From: Shewanella sp. 1CM18E
Lineage (GTDB): Bacteria > Pseudomonadota > Gammaproteobacteria > Enterobacterales > Shewanellaceae
Direction of reading: 5' to 3'
Assembly (NCBI RefSeq): GCF_023161665.1
Contig: NZ_JALNTW010000024.1
Coordinates: 1-60,458, forward strand
Length of the DNA stretch: 60,458 nucleotides
Below are positions 15,788-23,495 of the stretch, one piece after another (position 1 is the first letter of the stretch; each line of letters begins with the position of its first letter). A program made the position numbers and the translations under genes. A model generated the notes under the pieces. It was not told the DNA's origin. It worked only from the letters and a program-made list of their open reading frames with translations, and ran no database searches.

Positions 15788-17824
15788 GTGATCAAAACAA
15801 GAAATACTAAAATCGCAATTATCATCAGCGGCCTACTATCAAGCCAAGCCGTAATGGCTAACGAAGCTAATGACGTGTTTTCACTTGGTGAAATTGTCGT
15901 ATCAGAGCAAACCGGTGTTAAAGATATCGCTATCAACAACACTATGACCGCAGAGCAGATCGAACTGATTGGTGCAAAAACGGCTGCCGATGCTTTGGAT
16001 TATGTGCCAGGTGTCCACGTTGCTCAGTCGAGTAAAGGTGAGAAGTTCCTGACTATACAGGGTTTTGAACAAGATAAGGTACTTATCCTGCTTGACGGTG
16101 TGCCATATTACGAAACTAACTATGGCCAGTTAGATCTTAACCAAATTCCAGCTAACATCATTGCTAAGATTGATGTGGTAAAAGGCGCATCTTCAGTGCT
16201 TTACGGCCCAAACGGTATGGGCGGCGTGGTTAACATTATCACTAAGAAAGGCCAAGAAGGTGTTAGTGGTGACATTAACGCTTCATTCGGTCAAATGGGG
16301 CAAAACCACCAAGCAGGTTCAATCAGTCTAGGTAAAAATGGCTTTAGCTTATTTGCTTCAGTTGATCACCGCGGCCGTGATGCGATGCGTATGTCGAATG
16401 ACTTTGAGCCTGTTCTTTCAGACATCAAAGACAAGTTTGGCGATCTGCCTAAGCAAATGGTCGTTGAAGATGGTGGTAAGCGCGATAACTCAGCTTATGA
16501 ATCGACTAACATCTGGGTACGTGGTGGTTACGCCAATGAAAGCACAGAACTTTTTGCCAGCGTATTTAGCCTAGACTCTGATCGAGAGCTGCCATACAAC
16601 ACTCGCTATAACAAAGTGTTTAGTGATTTTAGTAGCTTTGCTGATATTTCAGAGTACAAAGATACCGGTATGGATCTAAGTGGTTTACATCGCGTAAATG
16701 ATTGGCTAACAGTGCGTGCATTAGGTTATTACCACATGCATAACGACAGTTATGATTCATACGATAATCCTGATAAAGATCTTAAGTTAGCAACCAGTAG
16801 CTACAGTGACTACACTGCCGGTGGTGCTCTGTTTACCGACATGGCATTAGCAGACTGGAATAGCTTAAGCCTGTCTGTTAACTATAAAAATGATGTGCAC
16901 AAAAAGAAGAATGTTGCCTACGTTGATGTAGACCGTTCTCACGGGTATGAGCGCTCTCAGCTTGATACTATCAGTGTTGCAGCCGAAGATACTATGACCT
17001 TTGGTGCGCTAAATGTGGTTGCAGGTATTGCTTGGCATAAGCAAACGATTGTTGAAGATCGTGGCAATGATGCAACACCGGGTGAAGATGGTTCAGATAC
17101 CTTAGATCCTATGTTAGGTATGAGCTACACCTTTGATAATGCGGGTCTTGTTTACGGTTCTATCGCACAAAAAACGCGTTTTGCTACTTTCACCGAGATG
17201 TTTGACGATACCGGTGCACGTCACGATCTAAAGCCTGAACGTAATACGAGTTACACCTTAGGTTGGAAAAATGACTTTAGCCACAGTTTGTTAAATAGCA
17301 TCGACGTGGGTCTGTTCTATCACGATATCAGTGACAAAATTGTTGAAACCTACCTACCAGATCCAAATGATCCAGGTTGGGATCTTGAAGTTTACCAAAA
17401 CATTGGTAAGTCAGAGTTTTACGGTATTGAGATCAGCACCTTAAGCCAGCTGACTGAAAACATCAGCTTATCACTTGATTACACTTATACTCACGCACGT
17501 AACAAGAGCGAAAACCGTGACTCTGATTACTTCCGTGATATTCCAAAAGATTCAGTTACAGCGATCGTTAACTGGTACCAGCCTTGGTTAGATATTGATA
17601 GTAACCTACGTGTTCGTTACCGCACTGACATCCTAATCGACGAGCGCTCACAAGAGTGGGAGTCTGATACCTTAACTATCGATATGGGTATTAAAAAGGC
17701 CATTACACCGCAGCTTTCTGCTTATGTGAACCTTAATAACCTACTCGATGAGTCGCACTACGAAGGATACGGCCAGCCAAACGAAGGTCGTTCTTATGAA
17801 GTTGGCGTAAAGTACCGCTTCTAA
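15788..17824 (+). CDS. TonB-dependent outer-membrane receptor
   Basis: A 678-residue outer-membrane gated channel for active import of a scarce ligand. It has a signal peptide (1-24, cleavage after VMA) and an N-terminal plug domain (about 40-155). The plug includes AADALDYVPGVHV, GFEQDKVLILLDGVP and SVLYGPNGMGGVVNIITKK. A 22-strand barrel follows, ending in GVKYRF with the terminal Phe needed for assembly. A TonB-box-like segment may be EIVVSE near residues 34-39. The start is GTG with GGAG 6 nt upstream. It is the first gene of a block with a binding protein, an ABC transporter and its own TonB/ExbBD, so it is probably energised by that module. The ligand cannot be told from sequence; similar receptors take siderophores, heme or cobalamin. 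Confidence 0.93.
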   Translation: MIKTRNTKIAIIISGLLSSQAVMANEANDVFSLGEIVVSEQTGVKDIAINNTMTAEQIELIGAKTAADALDYVPGVHVAQSSKGEKFLTIQGFEQDKVLILLDGVPYYETNYGQLDLNQIPANIIAKIDVVKGASSVLYGPNGMGGVVNIITKKGQEGVSGDINASFGQMGQNHQAGSISLGKNGFSLFASVDHRGRDAMRMSNDFEPVLSDIKDKFGDLPKQMVVEDGGKRDNSAYESTNIWVRGGYANESTELFASVFSLDSDRELPYNTRYNKVFSDFSSFADISEYKDTGMDLSGLHRVNDWLTVRALGYYHMHNDSYDSYDNPDKDLKLATSSYSDYTAGGALFTDMALADWNSLSLSVNYKNDVHKKKNVAYVDVDRSHGYERSQLDTISVAAEDTMTFGALNVVAGIAWHKQTIVEDRGNDATPGEDGSDTLDPMLGMSYTFDNAGLVYGSIAQKTRFATFTEMFDDTGARHDLKPERNTSYTLGWKNDFSHSLLNSIDVGLFYHDISDKIVETYLPDPNDPGWDLEVYQNIGKSEFYGIEISTLSQLTENISLSLDYTYTHARNKSENRDSDYFRDIPKDSVTAIVNWYQPWLDIDSNLRVRYRTDILIDERSQEWESDTLTIDMGIKKAITPQLSAYVNLNNLLDESHYEGYGQPNEGRSYEVGVKYRF

Positions 17825-17833
17825 GGAATTGGA

Positions 17834-18832
17834 ATGTTAGACAGACTATTTAGTGCTGTTGTCATTCTCCTTTGTGGTCTTTCAAGTGTATCGGCGGCGC
17901 CGATACACTTGGTCGATCAACAAGGCCGTGAGGTGGTGCTGTCAAAGCCTGCCTCACGCATTGTGACGACGTTTACCCCTGCAAACCTTTTCTCTCTAAG
18001 CCTTGGCCTTGAAGATCAATTGGTCGGTATTGGCGGTAGTACCAAGCATTCGCCATTTATTAATCGTATTTTAGGTGAACGAGAGCCTTTAGTGATCGGC
18101 AGTCGCTCGGCTGGAACTAGCTTAGAAACTATCGTCGCATTAAAGCCGGATCTGGTTTTAGTCTTTGGTAAAAAAGATGGCTATAGATTGGCAGACCGTC
18201 TGACCTCATTAGGTATTGCTTGCTTAGTTATTCAGCCTGAAAGCTTTAAAGATAGTGAAGTTGTGCTGTCGTTATTAGCAAAAGCAACGGGCACAGAAGA
18301 CAAGGCGGCTAAGATCGCGGCTGAGAACCAGCGTTTAGCAGAGATTATTGAAACTGGGTTGAAAGGGCTAAGTGACGATCAACGCTTAAATGCGTATTAC
18401 GCCAATAGTTCAGATCTATACCGTACCGCCAGTGAGCAGATGTTTCAACATCAGCTAATGGCTGTTGCAGGTCTTAAAAATGTCGCAACAGGAGTGCCTG
18501 GCTTTTACCCTAAAGTGAATGCAGAGCAGTTACTCCTTTGGCAGCCGCAATTGCTTGTACGCGAGTCTAATGATTCGACCAAAGTTGATGAGCAACTTAA
18601 AAAGTCACTGATGACGCAAATTGCTGAGCTACCGCAGATCAAAATACCTAAAGGCAGTTTCTGGGATATGCCGTCACCGATGGCAATGGCAGGGGCACTT
18701 TATATTGCGGTTAACGCTTACCCTGAACGATTTAAAAACATCGATGTAGATGCCGAAATCGCTCACTACTATCAAGTCGCCTTTGGTGATGCTTGCCTGT
18801 CTCCGCTGCAAGAGATGAACCAATGTTTGTAG
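17834..18832 (+). CDS. Periplasmic substrate-binding protein, FecB/BtuF type
   Basis: The binding subunit of the adjacent ABC importer. It has a signal peptide (1-21, SVSA cleavage). The mature part starts with IHLVDQQGREVVLSKPASRIV, the usual opening of class III metal-chelate binding proteins, then LETIVALKPDLVLVFG. It ends with two Cys (ACLSPLQEMNQCL), a possible disulfide. Length is 332 aa. It follows the receptor by 9 nt, with a Shine-Dalgarno AAGGAA. Families with this fold bind ferric siderophores, heme, B12 or molybdate/tungstate. A perfect hairpin lies in its signal-peptide codons (see next entry). Confidence 0.9.
   Translation: MLDRLFSAVVILLCGLSSVSAAPIHLVDQQGREVVLSKPASRIVTTFTPANLFSLSLGLEDQLVGIGGSTKHSPFINRILGEREPLVIGSRSAGTSLETIVALKPDLVLVFGKKDGYRLADRLTSLGIACLVIQPESFKDSEVVLSLLAKATGTEDKAAKIAAENQRLAEIIETGLKGLSDDQRLNAYYANSSDLYRTASEQMFQHQLMAVAGLKNVATGVPGFYPKVNAEQLLLWQPQLLVRESNDSTKVDEQLKKSLMTQIAELPQIKIPKGSFWDMPSPMAMAGALYIAVNAYPERFKNIDVDAEIAHYYQVAFGDACLSPLQEMNQCL
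17883..17911 (+). repeat. Perfect 13-bp hairpin inside the binding-protein gene
   Basis: The left arm CAAGTGTATCGGC (17883-17895) and the right arm GCCGATACACTTG (17899-17911) are exact reverse complements around a 3-nt loop. The hairpin lies 50 nt inside the coding sequence, over the signal-peptide cleavage site, and about 60 nt after the receptor stop codon. No T run follows, so it is not a classical terminator. It could stabilise the receptor mRNA 3' end or slow translation at the signal peptide; both are inference. Confidence 0.85.
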
Positions 18833-19869
18833 CAAAAACACGCGCGCTACAACCGGTTCAATGGCTTGGCGTGGCCATTGTAGTTGGTCTGGTGGGTCTT
18901 TGTGCTGGGCGTTTTTCGATTAACCCCAGCGACTTATTCAGCGCTATTCAAAAGCTGCCGTCCGTATTAGGTAGCTTATTACTTACAGGGCAAGTGCCAG
19001 ATAACTTAACCCAAGAAGAAAGGGTTATTTTGTTGATCCGCTTTCCGCGTTTATTGACAGCTCTGATCGTTGGTGCAGGTCTTGCCGTATCTGGCGCCGT
19101 GTATCAAGGTGTGTTTCGTAACCCTTTGGTGTCACCGGATATTTTAGGCGTAGCTTCAGGCTGCTTGTTTGGCGCAGCTATGGGCTTGATCCTGCCAGGA
19201 AGCAGTTGGTTGATGGTGCAGTTATTAGCTTTTGCTTGCGGACTCGCCGCTACTTGTGCAGCTATGTTCATGGCAAAGCGCTTTGGTAGCAACAGCCTAC
19301 TGCTAATGATTATGACCGGCATTATTGTTGGTTCGATATTTGGTGCTGGCTTGACCATGTTAAAAGCATTAGCCGATCCCTATGGCGAGTTACCTGCGAT
19401 TGTATTTTGGTTAATGGGCTCTTTGTCGGTAAGTAGTTGGAGCACGGTCGCACAGCTTATAGTGCCTGTGGCTGTAGGTTATGGGCTTATTCATACACTG
19501 CGTTATCGACTCAATGTGCTCTGCTTAGGTGATAGTCAATGCCGTAGCCTTGGGGTTGAGCCTGCAAGGCTGCGTATGGTGCTGATAGTAATTAGTTCAT
19601 TTATCGTGGCTTCATGTGTGGCAACTGTAGGCTCTGTCGCTTGGATAGGCCTAGTGGTGCCACATATGGTGCGCACCTTCACTGGCGCTAACAATATGCG
19701 CTTAATCCCGTTATCGACTGCAGTTGGCGCCATGTTTTTGCTACTAGCAGATAGCGTTGCTAGGGCGAGCTTTAGTATGGAGATCCCCATTGGCATTGTC
19801 ACCTCATTGGTTGGTGCGCCTTTATTTGCCTTCTTACTGTTTCGTTTTCGTCAGGGAGGCGCGTATTAA
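18823..19869 (+). CDS. FecCD-family ABC transporter permease
   Basis: An inner-membrane channel of a type II ABC importer, with about ten hydrophobic segments. The family motif ILLIRFPRLLTALIVGAGLAVSG (split over 23 residues) and NPLVSPDILGVASG are present, as is GSVAWIGLVVPHMVRTFTGANNMRLIPLS, all typical of FecC/FecD/BtuC. I chose the ATG at 18823, which overlaps the binding-protein gene by 10 nt, giving 348 aa, the normal size. A TTG at 18793 is an in-frame alternative. The complex would be a homodimer because only one permease gene is present. Confidence 0.93.
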   Translation: MFVAKTRALQPVQWLGVAIVVGLVGLCAGRFSINPSDLFSAIQKLPSVLGSLLLTGQVPDNLTQEERVILLIRFPRLLTALIVGAGLAVSGAVYQGVFRNPLVSPDILGVASGCLFGAAMGLILPGSSWLMVQLLAFACGLAATCAAMFMAKRFGSNSLLLMIMTGIIVGSIFGAGLTMLKALADPYGELPAIVFWLMGSLSVSSWSTVAQLIVPVAVGYGLIHTLRYRLNVLCLGDSQCRSLGVEPARLRMVLIVISSFIVASCVATVGSVAWIGLVVPHMVRTFTGANNMRLIPLSTAVGAMFLLLADSVARASFSMEIPIGIVTSLVGAPLFAFLLFRFRQGGAY

Positions 19870-21203
19870 TGCTAGCGGTTGAGAATGTGAGCTTTGCTGT
19901 TGCGGGCAAGCAACTATTACAAGGTGTCAGCTTTGAGCTGGCGGCAGGCGAGTTTTTAGCTGTTCTAGGCGCTAATGGTGCGGGTAAAACGACACTAATG
20001 AATTGTCTGTGTGGTTTAAATCAACCAAGCAAAGGGCGAGTTAAGCTGAATGGTCAGCCGTTAAACAATATGACTCGTGCAGAAATAGCACAGCAGATGG
20101 CATTAGTGCCGCAGCAACAAGAAACCGCCTTTGCTTTTACTGCGCTGGAAATGGTGGTAATGGGACGGACGCCGTTTTTATCAACTTTTGAATCACCTTC
20201 AGAGCAAGACATTCATGACGCTAAAAGAGTTATGCAGTTGCTTGATGTCGGCGGTTTAGCCAAGGCGGACTATAACCGCTTATCAGGTGGCGAGCGTCAA
20301 CTGGTTATGCTCGCCAGAGCCTTGTTTCAGAGTGAGCAGTTATTGCTGCTTGATGAGCCGACTAACCATCTTGATTATCGCAATAAATTTCAAATTCTTT
20401 CTCAGGTCAAACGCAGTTGTGTTGAATCTAACACCGCAGTGATTGCGATTTTGCATGATCCAAATCTGGCTCAGTTATACGCAGACAAAGTGCTGCTGTT
20501 GGAGCACGGCAAGGTATTGGATTACGGCGAGCGCAGCGCTGTAATGACCAGTAAAAATATCAGTCGACTATATGGTTTGGCTACAGCCAGCTATCAAGTT
20601 GCCTCGCAGGAGTTTTTTATGCCGCAAAACGTATTGGGCTTGAGCCTCAGCAAAGTGCTGATTGTAACTGGTGAAAGCGGTAGCGGGAAAACCACCGCTT
20701 TAGCAGCATTCATTGAGCAGTGCCAACAGCAGCAGATTAAATTAAAAGGCATGCTTTGCCCCGGTGTAATGAAAGATGGTCGCCGTTTTAGTAGCGACAT
20801 TGTTGATATCGCCACAGGTGAGCGTTGTCTATTTGGCCATCGTACTGGCGTGTTAGATAAGAAAACCGGCACTCGTTTTAGTTTTACTGAAGCCGGATTG
20901 GCCCTTGGTTTACAAGCCCTTGATCATAATAACGTTAACCAAGGCGATATCTGTATAGTCGATGAAATTGGCCCGATGGAGCTTGGTGGCCAAGGCTTTG
21001 GTAAGCAAATCGCGCCACTACTCGCAGTGGCAAATAGCCGCCATATCTGGGTGGTACGGCCAAACTTGATTGAGCAAGTTTGTCGCCATTGGTCGCTGCA
21101 TAACCCTGAAGTTATCGATATTGAAGATGCGCATTTAGCACAAAAGCTTATGCAGTTTATTAACGCAGAGACTGCAGCTTTTGTAAGTGAGCAAAGCCAA
21201 TGA
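19869..21203 (+). CDS. ABC importer ATPase fused to a THEP1-like NTPase
   Basis: A two-domain protein of 444 aa. Residues 1-245 form a FecE/BtuD-type ATPase: Walker A GANGAGKT 34-41, Q-loop near 82-84, signature LSGGERQ 138-144, Walker B and DEPTNHLD 158-169, and switch His196. Residues 260-432 form a second P-loop domain: GESGSGKT 268-275, KDGRRFSSDIVDIATGER 302-319 and VDEIGPMEL 364-372. That pattern matches the NTPase_1/THEP1 nucleoside-triphosphatase family. The extra domain is absent from ordinary FecE/BtuD proteins, and its job here is unknown. The start overlaps the permease stop (TTAATG). A Shine-Dalgarno and ATG at the domain junction are listed next. Confidence 0.9.
   Translation: MLAVENVSFAVAGKQLLQGVSFELAAGEFLAVLGANGAGKTTLMNCLCGLNQPSKGRVKLNGQPLNNMTRAEIAQQMALVPQQQETAFAFTALEMVVMGRTPFLSTFESPSEQDIHDAKRVMQLLDVGGLAKADYNRLSGGERQLVMLARALFQSEQLLLLDEPTNHLDYRNKFQILSQVKRSCVESNTAVIAILHDPNLAQLYADKVLLLEHGKVLDYGERSAVMTSKNISRLYGLATASYQVASQEFFMPQNVLGLSLSKVLIVTGESGSGKTTALAAFIEQCQQQQIKLKGMLCPGVMKDGRRFSSDIVDIATGERCLFGHRTGVLDKKTGTRFSFTEAGLALGLQALDHNNVNQGDICIVDEIGPMELGGQGFGKQIAPLLAVANSRHIWVVRPNLIEQVCRHWSLHNPEVIDIEDAHLAQKLMQFINAETAAFVSEQSQ
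20608..20621 (+). promoter_or_regulatory. Possible internal ribosome-binding site and start for the NTPase domain
   Basis: AGGAG at 20608-20612, a 6-nt T spacer and ATG at 20619-20621 form a good initiation site. The ATG is codon 251 of the fusion gene, in frame, at the boundary between the ABC and the NTPase domains. Use of this start would give a free NTPase of about 194 aa starting MPQNVLGLSL. Confidence 0.5.
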
Positions 21204-21892
21204 AAGATGTCAGCTTGAATCAAACGAGTACACTTGAGCAGCGCTTTATCGCTGCGCGTCTTGCCTGTGTGGTCGTGCTCGCGTTGTCGGTGACAACGCT
21301 GACCTTAATTAATGCCAATAGCTTGCTATTTCCTGGTAGTAGCGTGACAACATATTTAGTGGTCACAGCCATTGTTAGCTCGTTAGCTGTGTGCATTTTA
21401 CCAATCCGTAATGCTTTACAAGCTCGCTATGCATGGATAGTTAGCGGCTTTGCGCTATTGCTACTTATCTATAGTAAAAACCTTGAGCCACCAATGGGTG
21501 ACAGTGCCATGCTGACATCCCTTTGGGCACAACTATTCTTCCTTTCTCGTCCCATTGCACTAGGTTTAGCTATCGCTGCTTGTGTGGGGTACTTATTGCA
21601 TGCATTCGGTCGTGATGTGCGATTAGAGAGTCATAGTCATCTATTGAGTCTTCTTGCCGGCACAGCGTTTCTTGGCGGCGAAATTGCGGGGAGCTATTGG
21701 GCATTTATCGGCTGGGGGCGCAGCTGGAGTTGGAGTGGCCACTTCTTTTTCTCGGCGCTGACTTACCTGTTATTTATCTTAGTGTTTCACCTACCAAAAG
21801 CTTGGTTTGCTAATGGTAAAGCGCTGGCATTAGGCAAGGCTGCGGTGCTTGGTTTTATTTGTGTATTGATGTTGGGGTATCGCCTGTCATGA
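21200..21892 (+). CDS. Small CcsA/ResC-like membrane protein with altered WWD motif
   Basis: A 230-residue protein with about six membrane helices. The segment GSYWAFIGWGRSWSWSGH (164-181) aligns by eye with the tryptophan-rich heme-handling motif of CcsA/ResC/CcmC proteins, where the consensus continues WDPKE; here the WD-PKE end is replaced by WSGHFFF. Several His residues flank it (H134, H145, H147, H181, H197), and these could serve as heme ligands. It is shorter than the usual CcsA (300 aa or more). It starts on the stop of the ABC-NTPase gene (ATGA overlap) and ends overlapping the ResB-like gene. I infer a heme- or redox-related role, not a regular cytochrome c maturation enzyme. Confidence 0.7.
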   Translation: MKDVSLNQTSTLEQRFIAARLACVVVLALSVTTLTLINANSLLFPGSSVTTYLVVTAIVSSLAVCILPIRNALQARYAWIVSGFALLLLIYSKNLEPPMGDSAMLTSLWAQLFFLSRPIALGLAIAACVGYLLHAFGRDVRLESHSHLLSLLAGTAFLGGEIAGSYWAFIGWGRSWSWSGHFFFSALTYLLFILVFHLPKAWFANGKALALGKAAVLGFICVLMLGYRLS

Positions 21893-22716
21893 CAATGAAC
21901 TGGTTGTTTTCAATGCGGTTAGCTTTTGTATTGCTATTGCTGCTGTCGGTGTGGTTTGCCCTTGGCGTTGCGATGAGTGAACAAGATGTTTATCGCCAAG
22001 TATTACGCTCACTTAATGAACTGCCTATGTCGCAGTGGATGCAGAGTTTAGCCAACGCGCCTATTGTGGCAAGTTGGCTGGCAGGGCTATTTGGTTTGAT
22101 GTTTCTACTTGGGTTAAACACTGCACTTTGTTCTTGGCGCGATTTGTTGCCAACTTGGCGTCATAAGCGCTGGCGCAGTCCACGGATCATGATGCTGCCG
22201 ATCCATATCCTGACCTTGTTAGTGTTCATCTTTCATGGCGTCGACTTAGTGTTTATTCATGGTCACGACAGTGTTGTGTTGCATCAAGGAGAGCGTTTTA
22301 ACAGTGGACGCTACCAAATTGAGTTAGTCAAAGTTGATTATCGCAACGATGTTAGTCAAATCATCGAAGATGAAGCAGGTTTTAGCCCGGCAGGTCGCAT
22401 CACACGTCGTAGCGTAGAGGTATTCGATCCGCGCATAAACAATGCTTATTTTAAGGTAAGCAATGGCGAGCAAACCGTCAGTGGTCATGCTGGTTTTCTG
22501 CGTCCATTCAACTGGGGCGATCTGTATATCACGGTGACGGACTTTCGTGTGCCATATCAACAGCAGGCAAAAGGGGTGCAAGTTAAGGTGCTAGCGGTAC
22601 ATAACCCGCTGATTAACTATTTCTTTATCTGTTACTGCCTATTGCTGCTGAGTTTACTGTTACAAGGGTTGGTGTTTTGGCGTCGTTCAATCAAAAAAGG
22701 GGGCCGCAAATGCTAG
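21889..22716 (+). CDS. Small ResB/Ccs1-like membrane protein
   Basis: A 275-residue protein with four predicted membrane segments (about 8-29, 58-81, 101-122 and near the C terminus at about 245-265) and a periplasmic domain between the third and the fourth. This is the ResB layout in miniature; typical ResB proteins have 400-600 aa. Phrases such as HGVDLVFIHGHDSVVLHQGE, GERFNSGRYQIELVKVDY and GFLRPFNWGDLYITVTDF fit the ResB periplasmic domain. I chose the ATG at 21889 (ATGA overlap with the CcsA-like gene). His106, His116 and His124 lie in or near the third helix. Pairing with a CcsA-like protein is the system II arrangement. Confidence 0.75.
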   Translation: MTMNWLFSMRLAFVLLLLLSVWFALGVAMSEQDVYRQVLRSLNELPMSQWMQSLANAPIVASWLAGLFGLMFLLGLNTALCSWRDLLPTWRHKRWRSPRIMMLPIHILTLLVFIFHGVDLVFIHGHDSVVLHQGERFNSGRYQIELVKVDYRNDVSQIIEDEAGFSPAGRITRRSVEVFDPRINNAYFKVSNGEQTVSGHAGFLRPFNWGDLYITVTDFRVPYQQQAKGVQVKVLAVHNPLINYFFICYCLLLLSLLLQGLVFWRRSIKKGGRKC

Positions 22717-23495
22717 CTCGAGTTTATATCGGTTTATTGGTCGCCTTTAGTGTATTGCCGCTCAACGTTAATGCGACTGCAGCAGTGACAGACTCAAGCA
22801 GTCAGTTAGCTGAACGCTGGCGCGAACAAATACAACAACCTGTGATGCAAGCAGTGCAGCTTGGCGAAGAAGCTGCTGCATGGCAACAGCAAAAAGCACA
22901 GTCTTTGTCGCAGCAACAACAAGACTTGGGTGAGCTTTACTGGACTGAGTATCAGCTGCAAAAACAGCAAAGATACTTAGCCTCATTGCAAGCTGAGGTT
23001 GCGCAGTTGCAACAAGACATTGCCACGATAAGCGCATTAAAGCAGGAGCTCGAGCCACAGCTTGAGATCTGGTATGCCATGTTGGAGCGTCAAGTGAGCA
23101 GCGATCTTCCGTTTGACTTTGATGAGCGTAAGCGTCGCTTAGCATTTTTACGTACTGCAATGGATAGCCACGATCTGCCATTAGCCGAGCGTTTTAGACG
23201 GCTCCTTGATGTGATGACCATCGAGGTTGCTTATGGTTATGGCCAGCAGTTAACCCAAGAGGTTATCGCAATCGATGAGCAACCAGTGCAGGTTAATTTA
23301 TTGCGACTAGGACGTTTATCTTGGTTTTATATCACTCCAGATGAACAACATTTAGGTTGGTTTGATATTGAGTCCCGTCAGTGGCGGCCATTACCTGTTG
23401 ATCAACAAGGTGACATTAAAGTAGCCATGGCTATCACAGCTAATAAACAGGTGGCGCAAATTGTGAGCCTTCCATTAGGGGGGCAAGAGCAATGA
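22710..23495 (+). CDS. DUF3450-family periplasmic protein of a TonB2 module
   Basis: A protein of 261 aa from the ATG at 22710, which has Shine-Dalgarno AAGGGGG upstream. It has a signal peptide (cleavage near VNA) and then a long Gln-rich coiled coil (about 25-110), as in LGELYWTEYQLQKQQRYLASLQ (in part). The FDFDERKRRLAFLR and LRLGRLSWFYITPDEQHLGWFD motifs are typical of DUF3450. In Vibrio-type TonB2 loci a protein of this family is encoded just before TtpC. The start overlaps the ResB-like stop by 7 nt. Confidence 0.88.
   Translation: MLARVYIGLLVAFSVLPLNVNATAAVTDSSSQLAERWREQIQQPVMQAVQLGEEAAAWQQQKAQSLSQQQQDLGELYWTEYQLQKQQRYLASLQAEVAQLQQDIATISALKQELEPQLEIWYAMLERQVSSDLPFDFDERKRRLAFLRTAMDSHDLPLAERFRRLLDVMTIEVAYGYGQQLTQEVIAIDEQPVQVNLLRLGRLSWFYITPDEQHLGWFDIESRQWRPLPVDQQGDIKVAMAITANKQVAQIVSLPLGGQEQ

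Noticed and set aside
22768..23181. 137-codon minus-strand ORF inside the DUF3450 gene
   Set aside because: It is a shadow of the Gln-rich coding frame, in a tightly packed plus-strand operon, with no ribosome site or domain.
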